NCBI RefSeq assembly: GCF_964355755.1
Contig: NC_092677.1
Location: 16,340,101-16,404,100, forward strand
DNA from: Antedon mediterranea
Taxonomy: Eukaryota; Echinodermata; Crinoidea; Comatulida; Antedonidae
DNA length: 64,000 bases
Direction: 5' to 3'
Translations under genes and position numbers: made by a program
The notes under the pieces: model-generated
What the model saw: only the letters and a program-made list of their open reading frames with translations
Told to the model about the DNA's origin: nothing
The model's database searches: none
Shown here: positions 47,831-58,209 of the stretch, one piece after another
Numbering within the stretch: position 1 is the first letter of the stretch
Layout: every line of letters begins with the position of its first letter

Positions 47831-48594
47831 CTGTTGTCGAAAAATGTCCTAACGTTGATAAATGTGTTCAGTACTGTCTAAAGAACACATTTCATCAAAA
47901 AAACCTTTTCTTGCAATTTGTGTGAGTTAAAAGTCTAAATCCCATGGACTAATGGCGCCACCCATAGCTCTATTCTATCCTACAATGCCTTTCGAAATTG
48001 TTACGCTCTTCGAACGAACAGGAGATTCTTGTGTTATAAGTTCTTAGTTATAAGACGTAGTTATTGGATGTGTTCGTTCCAAAATCAATCAATCGAACTT
48101 TATAATGTACCAACGCACGCGCGCGCAATATTCTTTGACGCAAGTACTTTTGTACGCTGTGCACATCGATATTCCACCATCAAAATGCAATTACATTTTA
48201 AAAATATAAGAAAATGTTGAAAGTATTTTGTTGCTCCTATACTTTACATGCATTAAATGGAGACAAGTTTGACACAATTTGATCTGCATATCTGACTTTA
48301 ATCCAATGTCTGAGCAGCGCTAGCCAGTGATCTGTAATAGCCGAAGGCTGGGTGGCAATCTTTTAATGTTATCGCAGTTCAAACGTGATTCTCCGTGGAG
48401 AGGGAACCAACAAGATGGCGGCTGCAATCGACCAACCAATTACCAAGAAATTATTCATTCCATTTTGATTAACAATAGGCCTATATTTAATTTTATAAAA
48501 ACTTCACTGCGCTTTAGCAAGATGTGTTGTAATTTATGTGGTCTTAATGTATTATATTAGATTATTATTTTTTATATTAAATAATGTTTAATAA

Positions 48595-48680
48595 TTATAC
48601 AAGAATGGAAGCGCCTTGAGCACCTTTGGTGACGAAGTGCGCTCTATAAATCAGTATTATTATTATTATTATTATTATAA
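48595..48680 (+). mobile_element. SINE/LINE 3' tail
   Basis: AAGCGCCTTGAGCACCTTTG and GTGCGCTCTATAAATC are followed by a (TTA)n tract (about 48654-48677). An AAGCGC.TTGAG...GCGCT.TATAAAT block is a known 3' tail of CR1/L2-type LINEs and of SINEs that use them. Confidence 0.65.
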
Positions 48681-48790
48681 ACTACCAAATACTATGAACT
48701 CTTCAACTAGTCTACATAAATTTAAACATCAAGTTAAATTACACTTAGCGACCAAATCCAGTTTGCATACTGGGGTTAATTAAATTAGTA
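48681..48790 (+). mobile_element. LINE C-terminus remnant
   Basis: One frame reads LPNTMNSSTSLHKFKHQVK, then LHLATKSSLHTGVN and a stop. This resembles the last residues of many non-LTR reverse transcriptases. Only a stub remains. Confidence 0.4.
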
Positions 48791-49972
48791 TCGGTATTTT
48801 AATATTTTACCGTACATATTTTTACATATTTTAAAGTATTTAACTCAATTGTAAAGTATTTTAAAGCTAAAGTAGTTTTTAAAATATCTTATGTTCTAAT
48901 GTTTCTGTTAATTTTAAATTGATTTTATTATTAGTTTTATAGTAATAGTGTATTTAACTAAATTTTAAAAGTATTCATGTATTTATTTAAGGTAGTTTAT
49001 TTTAATACATCATGTCTTAATGTATTTTAAATGTTATGCAGTGTACCGGTAATTTCTTGTTATAGGACCCCAACGAAATAAACCGTAAGGTTTTATTGGG
49101 TCATCACGAGCTTTGTTTTTTACTTTTAAGTTTATATTACAACCGTCCATTATTGTATTGTTAATTATGTGCTCGAATAAAATTGAATTTAATTTGAACA
49201 CATTTACGGCCGCCATCCTGTTGGTTCCCCCTCCTGTTTATGAGTGCTTTTATTCATTTAAAAAAAAAATTAGTATGATATTGTCTAATTACACAATAAC
49301 ATTATTTATTTTATACAATATTTATACCAGTAGATGTTTGCCTGCCTACTGACTTTCAAAATGGAAGCATAGGTATACGGATCGTTTCTTTTTAAATTAA
49401 ATAAAAAAGTGTATCATACGGAAGGAGAGTGATCTGCACATAATAATCTAGTGTTGATCCGACAATTTATAATCCTGGGTGATAAATGTATAATCGATTT
49501 AATGCGTAATATAAGTAATACCGTTAAGCTCTAGATATGTTAATGGAATTACGGATTATCGAAATAAAGTTAATGCATAAACTGTAGTGCATTTTCCTCT
49601 GGGGTAGAAATATAAATGTTTTGGAAACAGTGACGTTTAATGTTCAAGTTATTAAATATTTAACAAAACAAAACAATTAAAATAGTAAACAAAATATAAG
49701 TAGTTGAGGAGAACAGAGGACGCCGTACCGTTCTTAAAATCAACGATACCGTCATGAGTTTAAGGCCGACTTGCTCTTAGTTCGAGTGGTTTGACAAGTC
49801 TCCTCGGATTAATTATAAACTTTATGTCCAGTGTACTTTAGGAAACTCAGTTCATCATTCGGGACGAGTATATAATTATACCCACGTTATAACAGGTTCA
49901 CAAAATAGCCCCTTTGTCAGCGAATTATGAACTGATAGGACAATGGTTAATTTTCTAATGGTATTACTTTTT

Positions 49973-50073
49973 AGTCGCGTCCAACGCAACTCTACAGCTC
50001 ACTATGTCGGTCGGTTGGTCGGTAAACACTAACTTGAGCACGCGACTGCAGTCATGTATATGGCCTTGTTTCA
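49973..50073 (+). repeat. GTCGCG short dispersed element, copy 3
   Basis: TTTTAGTCGCGTCCAACGCA, CACTATGTCGGTCGGTTGGT, CTTGAGCACGCGACTGCAGT and ATATGGCCTTGTTT match the copy at 33588-33699 in the same orientation. Confidence 0.75.
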
Positions 50074-50127
50074 CTACCCTCTCCAAACAATTATAATACT
50101 TGAAAGCTAACTGTTGTATACTCTGTC

Positions 50128-50283
50128 TACGCTATCCAAATTTATGTGTCAGAAAAATGTGATGTGCCCAAATATGGACATAATGATGTCATATCACTAC
50201 CGTATTCAAGCATAATATCACTACCATATTTGGCCACACCACATTTTTTTTGTCAAACTAGTTTGATAGTGTAGAGACCATGG
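50128..50283. mobile_element. short foldback element, copy 2
   Basis: Diverged copy of 3297-3462: CTCTGTCTACGCTATCCAAA at the left, TATCACTACCATATTTGGCC inside, and GTCAAACTAGTTTGATAGTG then TAGAGAC at the right. Confidence 0.7.
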
Positions 50284-50289
50284 ATTAGG

Positions 50290-51150
50290 GATATCCATCA
50301 GTTTGAGATCAAAGCATCCATGACTATAACCGACAGACCGCGGACCGCCCACAATGTTACAAAATATACACAGTTTTAATTAACGCCCGCGTTCCTAACA
50401 TATTTTTAATGCGCATGCTCAACAACCTTTAACCTTGTTGGCTACGCTTTTGCGCGCTCTTATCTTGGTGGCATGATTAATATTTATATTTTTAGCGCTA
50501 GCTGCTATGGGGACGACCAAAACTTTATGCCACGAATTTAATTATAACTTTTCTGAATTCAAATTAAACGATCTCCAAGAAATATTACAAGATTATTAAA
50601 AAAAGTAATTACAAGATTAAATACAAATTGTTTGTAAATTGTAGTACCCCTTGGGTTTAAAAAACATTAATTTTGCCAAAATGTTGTTATTTAGCGGTAA
50701 TAGGGTACTAGCGCCCAGGCCTTCTAGGCGTACTAGCACTAGCCTATGACTTGCCGACATTGATACAACATGTAATCATGATCTATATACTCAACGTTGT
50801 CTACTTCTTGTGGAAATAATAATACAGTAATAGAGAAGGTACTTTTATGCTTCGTTTGTTTATAGTTAAGTTTGCCTTATGTCTACTTTTCAAAACGAGC
50901 GCTAGAGAGTAGTAGAGTCAGTGGTGGCGTATCGCAACTATACATAGCCATCCAATCCCGGATCATAGTCTGGTAGTTGAAGGGTTGAACCGGGAAAAAT
51001 GGTACAAAGCAAATTTTTAAATCGTTGGAAGCGCAATTTTATGGAGAATACGATATCCAAAATCCACAAAAATCCAACTTGGGGAAAATTTTTTAGACGC
51101 GTTTTACTTTTATTTTGTCAATTTACTTAAAAAACCACTCTTACAGTCAT
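50290..51150. other. non-coding, nothing recognised
   Basis: No gene or clear repeat. Confidence 0.4.
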
Positions 51151-51154
51151 TATA

Positions 51155-51420
51155 ATCGTATATCTTGGAAACCACTAACTGTAGAGTCTTTAATTTGGTC
51201 TCTAATTGTTTGTTATGTACATATTTCTATTTGCTCTTACGAAATTCTTTGTCAAAAAATGGCGGGAAAGTTTATTTCTTGACATCTTGACCTTTGACCT
51301 CATATTTCGATATCTCAATAAATACTGAGTGTACAAATTTAAAATTGGTCTAAAATTGTTCGTAAAGTGAACATTTTTATTCATGCTAATGACAAGTTTT
51401 TAAAACAAACGACATTAAAA
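51155..51420 (+). repeat. diverged relative of the 28.8-kb arm repeat
   Basis: TATCTTGGAAACCACTAACT, ATATTTCTATTTGCTCTTAC, TGACCTTTGACCTCATATTT and CGATATCTCAATAAATACTG follow the motif order of 28807-29313. Confidence 0.65.
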
Positions 51421-51529
51421 AGGTCATTTTGAAACCATAAACTTGTATAATAACAATATAGATGGAAGATGGAACATTTTGTAATAAAATCGACTTAATT
51501 ATAAAATTAGGCCATACCATTCTTTGTAA

Positions 51530-53562
51530 AGGGTCCAAGTCAGTATTTAGTTTTGACCACACAAGTATCTGTAAACGTACCCACAGACTATGGAAATATG
51601 CTGCTCTCTCTCTCTGTAGGTGGAAGTTTTTGAGGCTCAATAGATGATATTGATGCTACCATATCCATAAATTTCACATACCGTAAGTTGTTTAAAGATT
51701 CACAGTTTTTGCCACCGTAGATTATTTTGAATACTTCAAGTCCAGCTTTCCCAATATCTTCGGCTGTTGCACTCTCATCACTAATTTACTTGGATAACTG
51801 TTGTAATTCCTTGGAACTACGAATTTTCTTCAGAAGATTAGTTTTTCCTTGGCCAAATATGGCAGATATCGTATCGCAGCCACTCCAAGCATGAGCGAAT
51901 GACAAATGTGATGTTACATCATTGCCAGTATTCTTGACAAGATCACAAATTTTCTACAACTTTAGCTCTTTATTATATGACTGTTTCGCTTCAGTATATC
52001 TGCCATAGTTGGATTAAAGTGGTACATCAGCAACACAAGCACGTCTGTGTCATCGGCTACCACATCAACAGTTTGCCCTTGCCGTGCGTACTCTAGAGCA
52101 AATGAAACAATCATTGTATCAGCATCTCCGGTACTTGTATGAACTACATGCCCATCTTTTTTGAGGTAGCAGCTTAACAATTCAATTAATTGACATTTAT
52201 ATTTCTCATTCGATAGAAATATGTGCTGATTACGATGTGCTTGCATTAATTCATTCAGTTGAATATCGGCGGATGTTCTTCCAACACGCCTTTGATGCTC
52301 ATGGTCTTTTATTGATGGTCCCTTTTCATAACACAATGCATGAATCTCCAAATTTTCTACGAACATAACTCACATACTGTATGGCTATATCTTTATATGT
52401 TGCTCCTTTTGCCCATTTAACTATGGTGTAAGAGCTCCTCCATTTAAAACATACATTGTACATACATACTATAATTGGCGGGTTACTCGCTGTTGGATGA
52501 GTAATAAATAAATAAATAAATAAATTTTGGTTTCGTGTAAGTGATTGTGTTCTGCTGGAATCAAATATTTCAAAGAAGTTTGTAAATGACGTGGTATCCA
52601 CATTTCGCCTCGTTCAATATTGCCGATGTCGTCATTCATGGGATATGATTCAGTGTTGTACTTACTTTCTCCTATTTCTGCTCGTAAGATAGTTGCTGCA
52701 GTACATACAATTCGCTCATTTTCAATGTTTTGTTTTCTCTCCGAGTACCATTTCTCATTAAGTATGTACTTTGCCATGTTTTTGAAACAAACAATATTCC
52801 CACGTCCTTCAACCTCCGCAAAGAAAATAAATTGTTTGTAACGTTCTTCTAGCTTTTGCTTTAGTCTTTTAACTGAGTATATTATAGACTCTTCAGCTAA
52901 CTCTCTCATCTTTGTGTGTAATTCTGTAAGACTGTAGAGTTCTGCATCATCGTCTAATTCCAGCCACTGGCACAGTTTTTCAAAACATTGCAGCATTTCT
53001 TGGTGTTCATGCCTTCCTTGCTGCTATTTTACATCGTCTTTGATGAGCTCTTTATTTAGCATAAAACGTGAAAAACAATCATGATGATAAACAGCTTCTG
53101 CTGCAACTAGATATATACATCATTCATGCAGAAGTTTTTCAATTTCAGAAGCCCAAGAGTCTGCTTGTGCTGCGCATTTCTCCAAAAGTCTACCACGAAT
53201 CGGTAATGTTGTAACAATATGTACACGTGGAGTTCTATTTGGATGCCTAGTATCAACTGTAGTGGATTTCCCGCACAAAAAATCTCTCTTCCAGTTTAAA
53301 GGTAAATCATTAGATCGTAGCCTTTTCATACTTGAAACATCATCCTCACGTTCTTCATCACGCCCAACTGGGACTCTTTCATTGGTAAATTTTCCACGAC
53401 ATTTCTTTACCAATTGGTGTGGACTTGGCACATCCAGTTAAATAATTTAAAAAATCTAAATGTCCGCGGTTTTTACTGAACTCAATCATGGTGAGAATTC
53501 TCTTTCTTGTTACATTGACTGGCACAACATCATACTCATACAAAGTGTACATATCACACAAC
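51530..53562 (-). pseudogene. broken FEN1/PIN-like multicopy gene family member
   Basis: From memory this belongs to a large uncharacterised animal family with many intronless copies. In order: MCDMYTLYEYDVVPVNVTRK (53561), FLCGKSTTVDTRHPN with VHIVTTLPIRGRLLEKC (53290-53165), LVAAEAVYHHDC (about 53085), RLKQKLEERYKQFIFFAE (about 52850), and then the PIN/FEN1-like core DADTMIVSFALEYA...DDTDVLVLLMYH (52120-52000), whose acidic residues fit a nuclease fold. HAWSGCDTISAIFGQGK (about 51880), IIYGGKNCESLNNLRYVKF (about 51690) and AAYFHSLWVRLQ (about 51600) follow. Damage includes in-frame stops near 53118, 53024, 51957 and 51785. There are frameshifts after the first exon-like block (a ~10-base loss) and near 52350. 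An ATAA microsatellite (about 52503-52522) sits where the middle of the protein is missing, and the usual Cys-rich tail is absent. Function in the family is unknown. Confidence 0.8.
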
Positions 53563-53567
53563 GGTCT

Positions 53568-55140
53568 TCATTCAAAATTCTCCACGACATTTCTTATGAA
53601 CTAATAATTTATAATTTTTTATGGAGCGGAAATAGAGAAAAAATTAAAAGAACAACACTTATTAATAAAAACGAAGACAGAGGTCTCAACATGGTTGATT
53701 TTAATGCATTAGTGAAGTCTCTAAAACTGAGCTGGGTCAAGCGTTTGCTAAGCCCAGATCCAGGGAAATGGTAATTTATCCTTAGACATTATATGTACCC
53801 AATAGAATGTAAGGTTAGTAAAATTAATACTGAAAATCATACAATTTTAAAAGATATGCCAGTGTTTTATCAACAATTATTAAGAGCTGTTGTGATTCTA
53901 AATAACATATTCAGTACAGAACCACACACTGTAAACGAAATTAAATCTCAACAATTATGGGAAAACAAGTATGTAACACTAGATGGCAAATCAATGTACT
54001 TCTGCTCCTGGTTAAATTCTAGTATCAAAACAATCAATGATTTAATTGTTGATAATGAACTAATAACATATCAAAGGTTGATTCCAATGTTATGTAACAA
54101 AGAAAACGGGTTGATTGAATACTTTGCTGTTATCAATGCCATACCGCATCAATGGAAAACAATTGTTAAAACACCGAATGTTGAAAATGAAATAGATAAA
54201 ACCTTTGACATGCTTAATTTTATAAACAAAATAAATCATCTACGTTTTATAGATATCTTATTAATAGTAAAGTCTCTATCCCACGATCACAAGTGAAATG
54301 GGAACAGGAATTTGGTGTCGATTTAAATTGGCACGCAATATGGTGTAATAAAGTTTTAAACACCAAACATATTGTAAAAGTTGCTCAATTCAACTTTAAA
54401 TTGTTAAACAGAATTATAGCATGTAGGAAAAAATCAAAACTATGGAAATTAGCTGTAAAATACAAGTAGAAAACGAAAAACATATGCTTTATACATGTAA
54501 TACAATTCAGATCAGCCAGCCTGGAGAAAGTTCAATTCAATGATTGTTAAGTGTTTTCCTGTTAACGAAACACAACACAACTTTTCAAGTTGGACTAATA
54601 TAGTCACTGGAAATACAAATAGCAAACTCATCAATGAATTAATTTCTGTTTTTTGTTTTTCAATATATAAATCATGTATAACATATAAAATAACGTTGAA
54701 AAACGAAAATGTAAAGAACGATATGGAACCTATACAGAATAGAACTTTTTAATTTAATTAAGAATGAATACGCATGTAACATTATCAATGCTAGAAAAAA
54801 ATGGGCTAACGTCAAAGAAAAACTGTCAGATTTTTTTCAGTAAACTTTAATGGAAATAAAGTATATTGTCTGTATGTATACGTATATTATACTTTTAATT
54901 TGTGTATATACATTTCAATTTTATTACTTGACAGTTTTTATAGGTTTTTTTTATGCCCGTGTATATAGGTCTAATGTATTATATTTGTGTATATTTTTTA
55001 TCGTTCATGGTTTTAATGTTAATTTTATGCATATGTGTATATGGGTATGTGTATGTATATATATGTTTGATATATGTAGTATGTATTTCTATATATATAC
55101 GTGTGAATGTATTGATATTATATATATATACAAATATGAA
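53568..55140 (+). pseudogene. LINE (non-LTR retrotransposon) ORF2 C-terminal fragment
   Basis: The plus-strand frame starting near 53570 reads FLWSGNREKIKRTTL, GLNMVDFNALVKSLKLSWVK and RLLS. It resumes after a stop at 53772-53774 with FYQQLLRAVVILNNIF (about 53862), LWENKYVTLDGKSMYFCSWL (about 53955) and KTINDLIVD. A frame change near 54290 leads to KWEQEFGVDLNWHAIW (54299-54346) and VAQFNFKLLNRI. This is the region downstream of the reverse-transcriptase core in L1/Tx1-like or related LINEs; clade not resolved. The RT core itself is missing (5' truncation). An AT-rich tail with TATA-type repeats extends to about 55140. Dead copy. Confidence 0.7.
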
Positions 55141-55349
55141 TGAAAAAAAATCAAGACTCAGGTTAATAATTCAACATATTTATTAACACTACAAACTGTT
55201 TCATGAGAGATAAAATACCTCCTCAATCTTCAAGTGTTAGGCTCTGAGTAAAGTAATTAGAAGAGACTGTTTATAGTTAATATATGCAAGCAACAGAAAA
55301 ATAGTTGTATATTCAACCGTTCTATTTATCAATAGGTGTCTTTAATTAG

Positions 55350-55745
55350 TAACCTTTATATCTCAATAAGAATTTTCTTCTGTGTCTGCATGTGCTAAAT
55401 AATTCGTTTCTTTGATTAAGAGAGCAAATATCAGGCTTATATATAATGAAATATTTCTCTTGCAGACATAGTTTGCAGCGTTTACTTATATTGGAATAAG
55501 GCTTACATTTGGCTAATACTCGCCATTTAATATTATATTTAATGTTGTCATCTTTAGTTTCCAAACATGTTAGCTAAGCGCTGTACTATTTTTATACTTT
55601 TCATTACAGAATGAGCTTGTATGCCCATTGTATCTACACTTAAATGTATTTTCTGTCAGTCCAACATATGTTTCAATTTTGTTAGTGCCATTTCTTGTGA
55701 CAGCCTGGTATACTACTGTTAAGCATTTCCCTAAAGGGCAAATCA
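55350..55745 (-). pseudogene. Penelope-type GIY-YIG nuclease domain fragment
   Basis: The minus strand reads CPLGKCLTVVYQAV, ETYVGLTENTFKCRYNGHTS and [14 protein letters not shown]. After a stop/frame break near 55565 it continues [30 protein letters not shown] and [22 protein letters not shown] with the downstream Arg and His-X-X-Ser pattern is the form of GIY-YIG endonuclease found at the C-terminus of many Penelope-like elements. The reverse transcriptase that should precede it is absent here. Fragment only. Confidence 0.7.
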
Positions 55746-55960
55746 AATACAAATATATAAACTGAAAGATACACAAATTATGATAAATAAGTTAACAAAC
55801 GTTTCATAACTAAACAACTTTATTACAATATATTTTGTAATAGATAACATAACAAAAAAATATGCAGAAAATAATATAAATATATATATGAGATTCTGTA
55901 ATTGTTGAATAAAGGTGGTAGTTAACCACAAAAGATAAAAAAAAACTAATACTTTACCAA

Positions 55961-56120
55961 TTGGTGTGGACTTGGCACATTCAGTTAAATAATTTAACAA
56001 ATCTAAATGTCCACGGTTTTTACTGAACTCAATCATGGTGAGAATTCCCTTTCTTGTTACATTGACTGGCACAACATCATACTCATACAAAGTGTACATA
56101 TCACACAACGGTCTTCATTA
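55961..56120 (-). pseudogene. second copy of the 5' end of the FEN1/PIN-like family
   Basis: About 160 bp nearly identical to 53410-53577. It encodes the same MCDMYTLYEYDVVPVNVTRK start and CAKSTPIGKVLV. It differs by a handful of bases (for example GHLDLLNYLTE versus GHLDFLNYLTG). The reading ends in a T-run after GKVLV. This copy lacks the 10-base loss seen in the 53.4-kb copy, so it shows the undamaged junction at that point. The LINE and Penelope fragments lie between the two copies. Confidence 0.75.
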
Positions 56121-56960
56121 AAGTTGTTATAGACAATAATATTTTCCATCTTTGACTTTTGTATTGATATCAAAAGTTATTCTCACTGTAGACCTATGAT
56201 GTGTCTGATCTTTTAGGCTCTACCAATATTTAAATGTAGCTTAACTAGACATTTTACACACATTATATATATAAAGTATATAACTTAAACTGCTAATTAG
56301 ATATTAATAAATAATATTATTCATAAGATTTTGTTTAATACCTAACTTTCATAAAAAACCATGCTCAAAAAAGTTTTTCAGAAAATGAATAATTTAAAAA
56401 ACCTAAATGTATATTAACTTTTCTGATTGGCCTAATAGATGAAGTTTGCATACAAAATACTAAATACACCAATCAGAATTAAGCTTACATTGTTAGCTAG
56501 GCAATGCCCTTAGGTTAAATAAAGGTTACAGATTTACACTGTGTGTGATGATTGTGTGGTAAATCAGATTTCTTATTTAACTTTGTAAGTAGGCTGTAAC
56601 TACAAACCTGAACACAGGTTATTAATATTTGTAGACATTTTAGGCAATGTACAATTAAAGTAAATAATTTGAGTAAAACTAAGCTACTTGATACTCTAGG
56701 CCTAGGCCTAGTCACTGACTGTGCTAGATAGGCCTGGCAATGCATTTCAGGTCCCTGTGTTAATTACTAGGCCCGTAAAGGAGGCAGTAGAAAAACGTAT
56801 CTAAAATGTTTTCCCCAAGCTAGATTTTTGTCGATTTTGGATATGTTGTTCTGATATGATGTAAAAATTTGCTTTGTACCATTTTTTCCGGGTAGGGCCT
56901 ATATTTTTGGTTCAACTACCAGACTACAAGTGGGTCTCCAAAAAGTCAAGTCAAGTCAAG
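56121..56960. other. non-coding, nothing recognised
   Basis: AT-rich with AGGCCTAGGCCTAG near 56698. No gene. Confidence 0.45.
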
Positions 56961-56964
56961 TCAA

Positions 56965-57045
56965 CACGGGAGTGCCGCTATATCTAAAGAACGTAGACAT
57001 ACTTCCAGAAAAAACATCATGTAGCTTGGAGTCAACACAGGACAA
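56965..57045 (-). repeat. single monomer of the 40.8-kb tandem repeat
   Basis: On the minus strand TGTGTTGACTCCAAGCTACA, ATGTTTTTTC and TACGTTCTTTAGATATAGCG with GCACTCC match the units at 40805-41165. Confidence 0.8.
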
Positions 57046-57214
57046 CGACGACTCCTCAATTGATGGCCACAGTTCAGTACAACAATTACCTACCATCACG
57101 TCGTGTTTCGTTCTTCACGGCATCGTCTCTTTTGTTTTATCTAGCCAGTACAACTTCGCTTTCCACACTGTCGTTCCTACCCACCTGATCATTTTAAAAA
57201 GGACGAGGATATAC

Positions 57215-57425
57215 GTACCGCCACTGAACGTATAACAAAAGATAGTTATACGTACAGCCGCTGGACGTATAATGTGTATTTTGTTACACGTACCGCAGTT
57301 GGTCGCCGCTGGACGTACAACGTGTAAAACTCGTCCTAAATAATAAAGCTCTTCCCAAATATTAAAACTCGTCCTCAATAGTAAAACTCGTCCTAAATAT
57401 TAAAACTCGTCCTAATTATTAGAAA
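57215..57425 (+). repeat. two adjoining short tandem repeats
   Basis: First, three to four units of ACGTACCGCCGCTGGACGTA with spacers (57215-57325). Then five units of about 19 bp, AAAACTCGTCCTAAATATT (57327-57421), one of them degenerate. Confidence 0.8.
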
Positions 57426-57477
57426 CCTAACCCTCTAAATAATCTCTCTTCAATTAAAAAAATAATCAGAGCAGTCG

Positions 57478-57548
57478 TCAAGCAGAGAATCGATCCTACA
57501 ACCTCTAGGCCATAGCCTCATCACAAACCCACCACGCCACACAGCTGG
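57478..57548 (-). mobile_element. tRNA-like SINE head
   Basis: On the minus strand TGTGGCGTGGTGGGTTTGTG (A-box-like) and TAGGATCGATTCTCTGC (B-box-like) have tRNA spacing. The stems do not close fully, so this is not called as a tRNA gene. Confidence 0.4.
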
Positions 57549-57629
57549 CTTTCAGAAAAACCTTTTCCATAAAAATGGTAGAGCGTATACTCTCACAACC
57601 GTCTCATCCCAGAATACGAATTTCTCCCA

Positions 57630-57720
57630 TCATTAGTCCGTATTAGATCTCTTTACACTCGAACTGGTAGATATAGAAAGTCATTTATTCCGAACTCTAT
57701 ATAACAGCAAAACATCTAGA
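57630..57720 (+). mobile_element. LINE C-terminus remnant
   Basis: One frame reads IRSLYTRTGRYRKSFIPNSI then a stop, typical of the last residues of a LINE ORF2. What follows looks like a T-rich 3' UTR. Confidence 0.4.
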
Positions 57721-58036
57721 TAAGATTAGTATAACTATAAGCTGTGTCTCATTGTAGGGATCATGACAATTTGATATTGGAATTTCTCCTTTGTCTGTAT
57801 GCTCTTTGTATCTTTAGATGTGTTTTTTCATTATCGTGTTTTTTTATGTTTTTTTTATAATTTTAAGAGCTTTGTACAAATTACAAATTTTATACATTTG
57901 ATAATAAATGCTGTGCAAGCAGCACATTTATTCATCTTGGCATCGGTCGTTTATACAGAGTGTTCGAGAAAGAAACCGCTAATTTGTAGGTATATTTTGA
58001 TAATATTCAATCTATCCGTGGCTAAAGTGTTTTTCT

Positions 58037-58190
58037 TAAAAAGGGGAGATGTTAAGCCACATTCCCAATTTAGACATACAGTAGGTGTACTAATGACGTA
58101 CGCTACCTAATCAAGGGTATAAATATGCCTACGTGGCTGATCACTAAGGTCAAAGGAGTCGAAAAGAATCTTATTAAAAAAAAAAAATAA
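58037..58190 (+). mobile_element. possible LTR start with polypurine tract
   Basis: A purine run AAAAAGGGGAGA (58038-58049) is immediately followed by TGTTAAGCCACATTCCC. This is the arrangement of a polypurine tract next to an LTR beginning with TG. GGGTATAAATATG (about 58114-58126) could be the LTR promoter. I could not find the second LTR, a primer-binding site or gag-pol, and the 3' limit is uncertain. Confidence 0.35.
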
Positions 58191-58209
58191 TAATATTTCT
58201 GTTGATTAA

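Noticed and set aside
57799-58110. 103-codon hydrophobic ORF
   Set aside because: T-rich sequence gives a Phe/Leu-rich translation; it crosses the putative LTR edge and resembles a LINE 3' UTR.
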